36,273 nt of DNA from Candidatus Erwinia dacicola (GTDB lineage Bacteria; Pseudomonadota; Gammaproteobacteria; Enterobacterales; Enterobacteriaceae): assembly GCF_001756855.1 (NCBI RefSeq), contig NZ_MAYS01000108.1:1-36273 (forward strand), given 5' to 3'. Shown here one piece after another: positions 29,080 to 36,252 of the stretch. Position 1 is the first letter of the stretch; every line of letters begins with the position of its first letter. Below the pieces are notes generated by a model, which did not search any database, was not told the origin of the DNA, and saw only the letters and a program-made list of their open reading frames with translations. The translations under genes were made by a program, and so were the position numbers.

Positions 29080-31843
29080 TGAAACAGGCATGTGTTGAAG
29101 CCATTGCGCAGACACTGGGCCGCCAGCCAAAGGCTGACGAGCTGAAAGGTATTGAGGACCGTATCAAAGAGGCTGTGCGCCAGGTACATAAAAAAATGCC
29201 AGGGAAGGCAAGACTGGCATCCCTGATGCGCAGACGTACATGGAGGCAGCCGATCTTGTGCGCCAGCGCGTTGTGCATGACGTTTATAAGAAGCGCCAGC
29301 GCGTCGCTCAGAACGCGATCGCCATTAGCAGGGTGACTGACACCCTCGACGCCAATATCCCGCCAGAGCAGCAAACACCTGCCAATTTGCAGCAGTTTAT
29401 CTTCGCAGGGCGACGCACGAAGGTTTTCGGCAATGATCCAGATATCAACGTGACGTCTGCCGAGGAACTGGCGACCGGAGCATATCAGGACTGGTCACGC
29501 CAGCTGAGTGCTGAACTGCTCAAAGCCGGTGATGATGTACGCAAATTCTTCGAGCAGAGCAAAGCGCTCGGCGAGCAGCGATTCCGCAGCCTGTTCGACC
29601 AGCAGGCTGCGAAGTCCGCACAGTTTCAGATCCTTAAAGAGCTATACGGCGAAGACACCGGGAACCCGCAGGCGAAGAAAATCGCACAGGTCTGGAATGA
29701 CGTAACCAGCCGGGCCCGCCAGGAGATGAACGACAACGGTTTTGATATCGGCCTGCGCGACGACTGGCATCTTCCGTATGTCGACGACGCTGATTTTATT
29801 CGCAACGCCGGGCGTGATGAATGGCTGGCATCGCTGCCGGTGGCAGAACAGGCCAAAGCGCGACTGTCAGGCCGCCAGCCGCCGATAGAGTTTGCCCGCC
29901 AGGCGTGGGTGGACGACGTTTACAACACGCAGGATCGCAGCAACTACGTTAATCCGGACGGCAGCCCGATGAATGACATCGAGTATCGCCAGGCGCTGGA
30001 AGCGATCTTTGAAACGAAGGCCACCGACGGCGCCAACAAAATCGACCCGGGCGCGTTCATGGGCACCGGCGGGATAAAAAACCGTGGCTCACAGAGCAGG
30101 GTGATGGCGTTCAAGGATGCACAATCACACTTCGCCTACATGGAGCGCTATACGCAGCAGCCTGTGGTGGGCGTGATGATGTCCCACCTGCAATCCTCCT
30201 CTCGTGATCTGGGTGTCGTTAAAGCCTTCGGACCGGATGCTGCGCGCAACATTTCCCTGGTGCTTGATCGGGTGTATCAGCGTGCTGTCACTGGTGGAAA
30301 GCCCGTGGGGCACATGAACGAAGAACGCAAGATGGTCGAGCGGATGTTTAACTCCATGGCCGGGCTTAACGGTGTGGCCACATCGAGCGTGTTCACTTCT
30401 GCTGTTGGCGGTCTGCGTAACCTTATGACCAGCGCGATGCTCGGTACCAGCGTACTGACGGCAACCAGCGACCAGGCCATTATGCGCGCCAATGCCCAGG
30501 CGCTGGGTTTCACCCGAGACGGCATGCGCCTATCAGCCAACACCATTAAGAACCTATTTAGTGGTGACGCGAAAAGGGCGAATGCTGAGCTGGGCCTGCT
30601 GGTGGATTCGCACGCTGCTGTAGTCTCGAAGATGGGCGGCTTTGATCTGTCACGTGGCATAACTGGCTGGTTCGCAGAGAAGACACTGAAGTGGTCCGGT
30701 CTGATCGCCATGGACCGCGCCAACAAGGCTGCTTTCGGCCTTCTGATGTATAAAAACATTGGCGAACTGACCCGCAAATTTAAGACGCTGGATGACGTTA
30801 AAGGGTCAGATAAAACCATCCTGGCTAACAAAGGCTGGAGCAACGAAGACTGGGCGATCATGGCAGCGGCAGACCTACAGCCAATGACCACCTCCGGTCA
30901 CATGGGTATGACTCCTGATGCGATCTACGCTGTTCCCGATGACGTGATCATCGGCATCATGGCAGACCGTATTGCACAGGTTCGTGCCGGTAGCGAAGCA
31001 GCACTGGCGGCGCTTGGGGAACTACCATCTGAACGTCTAAAGCGGATGAAAGAAGCATTCGACGCAGAAGCGGAGCAGACCATCACTCGTATGGTTCGCA
31101 ATGCCCGCGCCGAAGCCGCTCAGAAATTGCTGGGTATCACACACGGTGAAATGACCAGCGCAGTCACCACCGCTACCGGGCTGGACACGTACGCCCGCGA
31201 CGATGCCGGACAGTTGATCAAGAGTTTCATGCTCTTTAAAACAACGCCATTCGCCGGGTTCCGCCAGCTGGTAAACCGCTCTAAGGATCTGGACACGGTG
31301 CCCGCCATCAAGTTCCTGGCATCCTATATTGCTGGCACGACACTGGCAGGGATGTTCGCTAACCAGATGAATAGCATGCTGACCGGCAATGACCCGCTGG
31401 ATATGTCAAAGCCAACAACATGGGTACAGGCTCTACTGAAAGGTGGATCATTCGGTATCTACGGCGATTTCCTCTTCCAGGACCATACACAATATGGCTC
31501 AAGTATCGCGGCCACCATCGGCGGGCCGGTGCTCAGTTTTGCAGAGCAGTTAACTAAGCTGCTGATCACGAACCCGCAGAAGGCATTGCAGGGTGAGGAA
31601 ACTTCATTCGGGGCCGATGCTCTGAAGACGGCCCGCATGATCACCCCATTCGCAAACCTCTGGTATGCTAAAGCCATCACCAATCACCTGATCCTGCAAC
31701 AACTTCAGGAGATGGCAAACCCAGGATACAACGACCGGGTAAGAGACCGCGCGCAGCGGGAATTCAATACAACGAGCTGGTGGGAGCCTGGCGAGACAAT
31801 GCCGCGCAGAGCACCAGATTTAGGGAAAGCGGTGGGAAACTAA
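29079..31843 (+). CDS. Largest internal virion/ejection protein, carrying a -1 frameshift
   Basis: Two frames form one gene. The first starts at 29079 (MKQACVEAIAQTLGRQPKAD, coupled TAATG) and runs through RIKEAVRQVHKK. The second continues from an A-tract at 29190-29196 as NAREGKTGIPDAQTYMEAAD and extends 870 residues to 31843. With one more A the product would be 921 residues. The codons CAT-AAA-AAA-ATG do not make a canonical X-XXY-YYZ slippery site, so a one-base loss or homopolymer miscall is more likely than programmed shifting. The protein is helical with a hydrophobic patch near AIKFLASYIAGTTLAGMFA, in the gp16-like position, and probably forms the channel for DNA transfer. Initiation at the internal ATG 29240 would give 867 residues. 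Confidence 0.8.
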
Positions 31844-32157
31844 TGACGAGAGATAAAATTGAATATATTGCTTCTCTTCAATATGAAGCCGAGAGGTGGA
31901 GAAGGATTGGCGGGTGGGGATCTTTAATAGCGTTCGCTGCTTTACTTATCGACCTCTGGTTCAGGCATATTGGTGCGGCATCACTACTTTTTGAATCAGC
32001 AATACTTGGTGGATTCATCTGCTGTTGGGGTGGTAATTTCGATAGGTCATCCAAGCATAAGAGAGAACTCGACACGATATGTTTTGCTCTGTTCGGTAAA
32101 AGTTATGAAAGCTCTCACCTTGATATTATTAGACTAGATAAAACCAAATCAACGTGA
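31843..32157 (+). CDS. Two-helix membrane protein (104 aa), candidate moron
   Basis: A 104-residue protein starting at the TAATG junction (MTRDKIEYIASLQYEAERWR). It has two predicted transmembrane segments separated by a short loop (about 23-39, GGWGSLIAFAALLIDLW, and 45-63, AASLLFESAILGGFICCW), with basic residues on both flanks, then a cytoplasmic basic tail (NFDRSSKHKRELDTICFALF). Base composition is more AT-rich than the virion genes, and it sits at the end of the morphogenesis operon just before a terminator, a usual site for lysogenic-conversion or superinfection-exclusion genes. The same overlap could also mean late expression. No family is recognised, so the function is unknown. Confidence 0.7.
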   Translation: MTRDKIEYIASLQYEAERWRRIGGWGSLIAFAALLIDLWFRHIGAASLLFESAILGGFICCWGGNFDRSSKHKRELDTICFALFGKSYESSHLDIIRLDKTKST

Positions 32158-32165
32158 CATGTCAC
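32154..32165. repeat. Dispersed palindrome, copy 3 of 3 (GTGACATGTCAC)
   Basis: Perfect 12-bp palindrome identical to copy 2. Here it contains the stop codon of the two-helix membrane protein and abuts the operon terminator. Confidence 0.55.
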
Positions 32166-32189
32166 AAAGGCCGCCGAAGCGGCCTTTTT
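32166..32189 (+). terminator. Intrinsic terminator of the morphogenesis operon
   Basis: AAAGGCCGC-CGAA-GCGGCCTTT with two further T. The uninterrupted 9-bp stem would stop rightward transcription before the convergent bro gene. Confidence 0.88.
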
Positions 32190-32193
32190 CATA

Positions 32194-32899
32194 TCAGAAC
32201 GCAGCTGTGTTTTTCGTGATGTACTGCGCGTGGGAGCGGATGTCGTTCAGGCATTTGCTGACGGCGACGATGTAGCTCACCATGGTTGTAAACTCTGCCG
32301 CCGCGCCGGAAACATCATGTCCGTCATCCTGCATGCGGTTGAGCAGGTTCATCAGCAGTGAATGCTCAGCCAGGCCGAGAACGCCTTCAGGTGAATGGAT
32401 GTGCTCGCGGTAGCCTGGCTTCAGCGGAACGTCATAACTTTTTTGCTCAACCTGCATCGCCTGCATTACAGCTGATGCCGTTGCCGTTGCCACCTGATCT
32501 GCAACCATCTTAATGCGGTCTTCCTGAGGGATTGCATTTTTGATATAGCTGCCAGTTTTACGGATCTGCGGCAACACTTCACCGGTTACCCATTTGCGGA
32601 ACCGGTAGGGGATAGTGCCAGGCGTAACCGCGTCGCGGCAGCGGAGGATCAGAGTGTAGAGGCCGGACTCGTTGATGACACTAACATTCTGTGCACCTTT
32701 AACGGTGTAAGTTGAACTTACTCCCTTCTCATCATCGTCTAAGGCTTTTAGAGACATACGTGAGTTCGTGAGTCCAAGAGCTTTGCAGACGTCTGAGGCC
32801 GCAAACCACGGATTGCCGTCGATGTTGAACATACGTACTGGGGTAGCTGACTCGAATTTGAATACTGCGTCTGGGGTAGGTTTTTTTTTGAGCTGTCAT
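32194..32899 (-). CDS. Bro-N family antirepressor, frameshifted at a 9-A tract
   Basis: The Bro-N domain is clear: AVFKFESATPVRMFNIDGNP followed by WFAASDVCKALGLTNSRMSL, then VSVINESGLYTLILRCR and the RKWVTGEVLPQIRKTGSY end (about 11-118). The start should be ATG at 32899 with AAGGTG upstream (MTAQKK), but nine A (32889-32881) put that ATG out of frame with the domain; eight A would give 234 residues. The first downstream in-frame ATG (32832) would cut the first strand. Transcriptional slippage on the A run, a mutation or a base-call error could each explain it. The C-terminal 75 residues (PLKPGYREHIHSPEGVLGLA onward) resemble the separate protein at 33219. Bro/Ant proteins bind phage repressors or DNA. 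A C4-type RNA lies upstream. Confidence 0.85.
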
Positions 32900-33059
32900 A
32901 GCGATCACCTTTGTAGTCAGGATAATCACCACTTCCGACGCCAATCGGGATGGTGGTGAACTGTGCAGGGTTGGCGTAACCGGCTACAAAGGACCCGGCG
33001 CACCTTTCGGTGCCCCCACACAGCCCACCATAGAAACTGGTTTGCTATGTAGCACGCAT
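32897..33059 (-). promoter_or_regulatory. Antirepressor leader with an Icd-like coding remnant and C4-complementary segments
   Basis: This stretch between the C4-type RNA terminator and the bro start holds no intact gene. One segment (32968-32996, minus CCTTTGTAG and ACGCCAA) is complementary both to the C4 loop/tail and to the copy of those motifs at the bro ribosome site (TTGGCGT and CTACAAAGG). Broken frames resemble Icd/Ash-type phage proteins (SMVGCVGAPKGAPGP, then in another frame VAGYANPAQFTTIPIGVGSG and GDYPDYKGDRYD). The order C4, icd-like, antirepressor matches the phage P1 immI arrangement. The icd-like part appears degraded by a one-base loss at CCTTTG. Confidence 0.6.
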
Positions 33060-33150
33060 AAAAAAACCGCTCGCGCGGTATATGCGCCTTTGTAGTAATC
33101 CGGGACGCCAATCCCGGCACTGGATTTTGCCAGTGCCTGATTACTATGGC
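33060..33150 (-). ncRNA. C4-type antisense RNA upstream of the antirepressor
   Basis: Minus strand: AGTAATC (33145-33139) pairs with GATTACT (33100-33094), enclosing two hairpins, GGCACTGG-CAAAAT-CCAGTGCC and CGGGA-TTGGCG-TCCCG shape. A single-stranded ACAAAGG tail follows, then the terminator ACCGC-GCGA-GCGGT with seven T. Layout, size (about 90 nt) and position ahead of an icd-like/antirepressor leader match C4 RNA of phage P1, which represses antirepressor synthesis. The loop TTGGCG and the CTACAAAGG tail are complementary to the downstream leader at 32968-32996. Confidence 0.8.
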
Positions 33151-33172
33151 ACAAGATTTATGCAATGTAAAT

Positions 33173-33215
33173 TTACCGTAAAGGTAATTGTTACATGAAT
33201 TTTAGGTAATTACAA
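33173..33215 (-). promoter_or_regulatory. C4/antirepressor promoter region with a perfect repressor operator
   Basis: The operator TTACC-gtaaa-GGTAA at 33173-33187 is perfect. On the minus strand TTGTAA (33215-33210), 17 bases, then AACAAT (33192-33187) is a plausible promoter whose start site the operator would cover. Repressor would thus silence C4 RNA and the antirepressor together. Confidence 0.62.
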
Positions 33216-33218
33216 ACC

Positions 33219-33479
33219 CTATCTGGTTTGCTTCTTCAGCTGCTCAGCGCAGTAATCTAGATGCATTTGCAGATCCTTCATAGACATCTGCGAGCTGGTG
33301 ACATAGTTAACCAGAGCAGTCAGCTCAACCATCGGACCATCAACGTTAAACCCATCTTCACCAAGCTGGCGCAGCAACGTCATCAGGTGAGAATCTTCAA
33401 CAAGGGAGCGGACGCCTCCCGGCGTGTGTATTCGTTCGGCAAATCCTTTTTCCAGCGGGTGATGATACTGACGTTGCAT
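33219..33479 (-). CDS. LexA-controlled small antirepressor candidate (Bro C-terminal domain paralogue)
   Basis: An 86-residue protein (92 if translation starts at 33497). It aligns with the C-terminal domain of the Bro-N protein over its whole length: HPLEKGFAERIHTPGGVRSL versus VPLKPGYREHIHSPEGVLGL, then E-x-S-x-L-M-x-L-L, D-G-x-x-V-x-G, E-x-T-x-x-V-x-Y. A consensus SOS box lies directly upstream, overlapping the likely -10, so transcription would begin near 33490; this favours the ATG at 33479 with GGAAA upstream. Small LexA-controlled antirepressors that inactivate non-cleavable repressors are known from the Salmonella Gifsy prophages. I infer the same role here against the 196-aa repressor. 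Confidence 0.75.
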   Translation of the reverse strand: MQRQYHHPLEKGFAERIHTPGGVRSLVEDSHLMTLLRQLGEDGFNVDGPMVELTALVNYVTSSQMSMKDLQMHLDYCAEQLKKQTR

Positions 33480-33500
33480 CTGATAATTTCCATGCATTCA

Positions 33501-33516
33501 CTGTATAAATGTACAG
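33501..33516 (-). promoter_or_regulatory. LexA box at the antirepressor promoter
   Basis: CTGT-ATAAATGT-ACAG, a perfect match to CTGT-N8-ACAG with A/T-rich centre. On the minus strand a candidate -10 (TATACA) lies inside it and a weak -35 (TCGAAC) 17 bases upstream. It shares AAATGTACAG with the box at 11530. Confidence 0.85.
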
Positions 33517-33555
33517 TAGCAAAAGTTCGAAATATTATCCAGCACGAATTGCTAT

Positions 33556-33570
33556 TTACCTAAAAGGTAA
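33556..33570. promoter_or_regulatory. Predicted repressor operator (perfect) between antirepressor and tailspike
   Basis: TTACC-taaaa-GGTAA lies in the divergent region between the LexA-controlled gene and the tailspike gene, about 105 bases upstream of the tailspike start. It may control either promoter. Confidence 0.72.
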
Positions 33571-33674
33571 TAACTTCTGTGATTGTTATTCATTCAATTC
33601 ATATAAGGATTGGCAGGTAATAAACTGTCCTGATGATGCACGCGCGCCGGGCGCTGCTTTACTGGAGACAGGCC

Positions 33675-35858
33675 ATGACGGTATCAACCGTAGTTGACCA
33701 TAACGATTACACCGGGAACGGCGTTACGACATCCTTCCCGTATACCTTCCGTATTTTCAAGAAAACAGATCTCGCTGTATCAGTTGTCGACCTGAGCGAA
33801 AACATCACGGTGCTGGTCCTGGACACGGACTACACAGTTACGAACGCAGGAGGTTACAACGGCGGTAGTGTGGTGCTCACCGCGCCGCTTGCGAATGGTT
33901 GGCAGATCTTAATTTCTCGTGAACTTGAGCCAACACAGGAAACCGACCTGCGCAACCAGGGGAAGTTCTTTGCTGAAGTGCATGAGGATGCATTCGACAA
34001 ACTGACGATGCTGATCCAGCAGGTTGCCAGCATGTTCCGTCTGGCGCTACGTAAGCCTTCCAGTATCGCGAACTGGTACGACGCGCTGAATAACTACATC
34101 CGCAACCTGAAGGACCCCAGAGACCCGCAGGATGCGGCCACCAAGAATTATGTCGATACGCTGGCAAACAGCAACCTTAGCCGTACGCTGCGGGTTCCTG
34201 AGCCGATACCACAACTGCCAGACGCCGCGACGCGCGCGAACAAGATTCCTGCCTTCGACAGCGCTGGTAATCCGATTGTCGTTCTACCTCCTTCAGGATC
34301 AGCTTCAGACGTTCTGATTGAGCTGGCCAAACCCACCGGCGCTCAGCAGATCGGCACTAACCACCGCGGTACACTTCAGCAAGACCTGGACGTAATCGAT
34401 ATCAGAACTTCAGGGCAGGATATAAGTGCACTGCTGTCTGCTGGTAGCGATGTAGATATCGACACCACAATTTCCTCAGCACTGTCTATTGCAAGCTCCA
34501 AGAACATCTCAGGCAGAGATGACGGGAAGATTGTTGTCGCAAAAGGTAGTTACGGCTTAACTAACTCATCTTCAAACTCATCAATCAGCAACCTCTCAGT
34601 TGAAGGAGATGGGTCAGTTACTACTACGGATACCGTAGTTACAGGAAACATTAAGATTGAGGCTGACGATACTACCGTAACTGCATCAAAGCTGTCCAAA
34701 ACCATGATTGGGTTTTACGTTAAAGGAAATAGAGCAAAACTGATAGGCAATAAAACTGACAGTATGGTTTTAAGCACCGCTCAAGGTGTTGGTGGAGGAG
34801 GGGCTGGCGGGTATGGGGTGCTTTGCGAAGGTGTATCTGATATCCTGATTGCAGGGCACAGCGCTGTTGCAACATCAGAAAACGACAGGCATTTCGCTTA
34901 TCTTTCCAACACTACTGGTGGTGGCGCTGCGAACAGAGATATCAGATTAATAGGGAATAGGGCTGAATGGAGCGCGGTTAACGCAGGGGATAACGACCTC
35001 ACAAGAACTGCGGTAATGATTAATATTCGCGGTAATTCTGGTGTTGTTATTATTGGTAATCAGCTTAGGGGAGGTGGTTCAGGGATCGGCATAACCAATG
35101 AACTGGTTGATGTTGAATATATCAACATCACAGGAAATCAGTTGCTTGGAATTACAAAGGCTAAACCTGACGATGCTTGTGTCGGGATAGGCATCTCTGG
35201 AGTAAATGGTAAACCTGAGGTTCCAGGGTTTAACATATCGGATAACCATATTCAGATATCACGTAAGTCTGGAGTTACTGATGGCGTAAGGGTTCCCTAT
35301 CCAATTTATATCACTCGCGGTCGGCATGGGATAATATCCGGCAACGTTATAGCATCCCCTGGTAGTTCAGCTGCTATATATTTGGTGGAGAGCCGAGATA
35401 TTACTATTAGTAATATTATCGGATTAAGTAACGATGGCACTCAAACGGAAGGGTTTATACGGTTCGCCACTGGGTGCAGAAATATATCTGTCAGCAATGT
35501 TCAGCATGATAGGGTTACTACGTTTTCTGGACTTGATGCTGTTACAGATCTAACTGTTGATTTTCCTCGCATGTGCGAAGTTTATTACAATGCGGGGGTT
35601 TTAAGCACAGTTGACCCTCATGGGCTAATTGGGTCCGTAACGATTAGCGGTAATAATGTCGTGGTAACAATGAGGAGTCATGTAACTCAAGCTGCATGTG
35701 ACACAGTGCAAACGCGAGCCATGTTCTCAGCCTCGCCCATAAATATGATAGTGGGGTCCGCATCAAAAGTGTTGACGGTAGCTGCGTTCACAGGAGCGAA
35801 CACAGCCGTATCCCCATCAACGGGTCAAGTAAGATTTAAACTTATTTTCAACTGCTAG
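33675..35858 (+). CDS. Tailspike protein with an N-terminal adaptor and beta-helix-like body
   Basis: A 727-residue receptor-binding protein that probably binds and may cleave surface polysaccharide. Residues 1 to about 110 form the conserved podoviral adaptor that plugs into the tail (DYTGNGVTTSFPYTFRIFKK, NAGGYNGGSVVLTAPLANGW, ISRELEPTQETDLRNQGKFF). A linker with a coiled-coil part (HEDAFDKLTMLIQQVASMFR, QDAATKNYVDTLANS) follows. From about 240 the protein has repeating I-x-N-I/G-N-x turns (SGVVIIGNQLRGGGSGIGIT, YINITGNQLLGI, FNISDNHIQI), typical of a parallel beta-helix. This second half is more AT-rich, suggesting a separately acquired specificity domain. The start at 33675 (GGAG upstream) is preferred to 33633. 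Catalytic residues cannot be assigned. Confidence 0.88.
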   Translation: MTVSTVVDHNDYTGNGVTTSFPYTFRIFKKTDLAVSVVDLSENITVLVLDTDYTVTNAGGYNGGSVVLTAPLANGWQILISRELEPTQETDLRNQGKFFAEVHEDAFDKLTMLIQQVASMFRLALRKPSSIANWYDALNNYIRNLKDPRDPQDAATKNYVDTLANSNLSRTLRVPEPIPQLPDAATRANKIPAFDSAGNPIVVLPPSGSASDVLIELAKPTGAQQIGTNHRGTLQQDLDVIDIRTSGQDISALLSAGSDVDIDTTISSALSIASSKNISGRDDGKIVVAKGSYGLTNSSSNSSISNLSVEGDGSVTTTDTVVTGNIKIEADDTTVTASKLSKTMIGFYVKGNRAKLIGNKTDSMVLSTAQGVGGGGAGGYGVLCEGVSDILIAGHSAVATSENDRHFAYLSNTTGGGAANRDIRLIGNRAEWSAVNAGDNDLTRTAVMINIRGNSGVVIIGNQLRGGGSGIGITNELVDVEYINITGNQLLGITKAKPDDACVGIGISGVNGKPEVPGFNISDNHIQISRKSGVTDGVRVPYPIYITRGRHGIISGNVIASPGSSAAIYLVESRDITISNIIGLSNDGTQTEGFIRFATGCRNISVSNVQHDRVTTFSGLDAVTDLTVDFPRMCEVYYNAGVLSTVDPHGLIGSVTISGNNVVVTMRSHVTQAACDTVQTRAMFSASPINMIVGSASKVLTVAAFTGANTAVSPSTGQVRFKLIFNC

Positions 35859-36252
35859 TATTTAATCTGCATTCTTTAGGTGCTTCTCCAATAACAATGT
35901 ATGCATCCTTGCTATGCGAAAAAATATTGTATAGCGGGGTGCTTACTTCATGCTTACCATAAGAGCATGCTGCAATAAGCTTTTTGATGGTTGATTTTCT
36001 GTCAAAACTGAAATCAATGTTTTTGGCTCCAAGACCATTAAGTTGTGTGGCCAGAGTCCAGTCGTAAAGCCTTGCGTTTATAACTCGAGCAATCGGGTAT
36101 GATTCTGAAACCATCCTTGAGTATATTGATTCACTAACCCTTCCGTATGTATGAAACGTTAATCCCTTAAGTCTATCGTTGCTTTCTATTATTGTTTTTA
36201 TCTGTGCTGTAAGAAATAGATCTGACTCATACTGTTTTTTTGTTGCAGACAT
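35848..36252 (-). CDS. AT-rich accessory protein of unknown function (134 aa)
   Basis: A 134-residue protein (MSATKKQYESDLFLTAQIKT to ECRLNTSS), convergent with the tailspike; the two reading frames overlap by 11 bases. It is a mixed, mostly helical soluble protein with basic residues (FSFDRKSTIKKLIAACSYGK) and no signal peptide, membrane segment or recognised motif. Low GC, codon use unlike the virion genes and position next to the tailspike suggest a moron or a gene acquired with the tailspike specificity domain. The ribosome site is weak. It could be a tailspike-linked assembly or lysogenic-conversion factor, but nothing in the sequence shows which. Confidence 0.6.
   Translation of the reverse strand: MSATKKQYESDLFLTAQIKTIIESNDRLKGLTFHTYGRVSESIYSRMVSESYPIARVINARLYDWTLATQLNGLGAKNIDFSFDRKSTIKKLIAACSYGKHEVSTPLYNIFSHSKDAYIVIGEAPKECRLNTSS

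Noticed and set aside
29187-29198. Classical programmed -1 ribosomal frameshift in the ejection-protein gene
   Set aside because: The phase is CAT-AAA-AAA-ATG; tandem slippage would need the P-site tRNA to pair with TAA, and no X-XXY-YYZ heptamer fits. A homopolymer indel is simpler, though low-level slippage is not excluded.
32926-33165. 79-codon minus-strand frame covering the C4 RNA and leader
   Set aside because: It runs through the C4 hairpins and terminator and does not match the recognisable Icd-like residues, which are in the other two frames.
33633-33674. Extended tailspike start 14 codons upstream
   Set aside because: The extra residues lack the conserved adaptor sequence, and the ATG at 33675 has a better ribosome site (GGAG).
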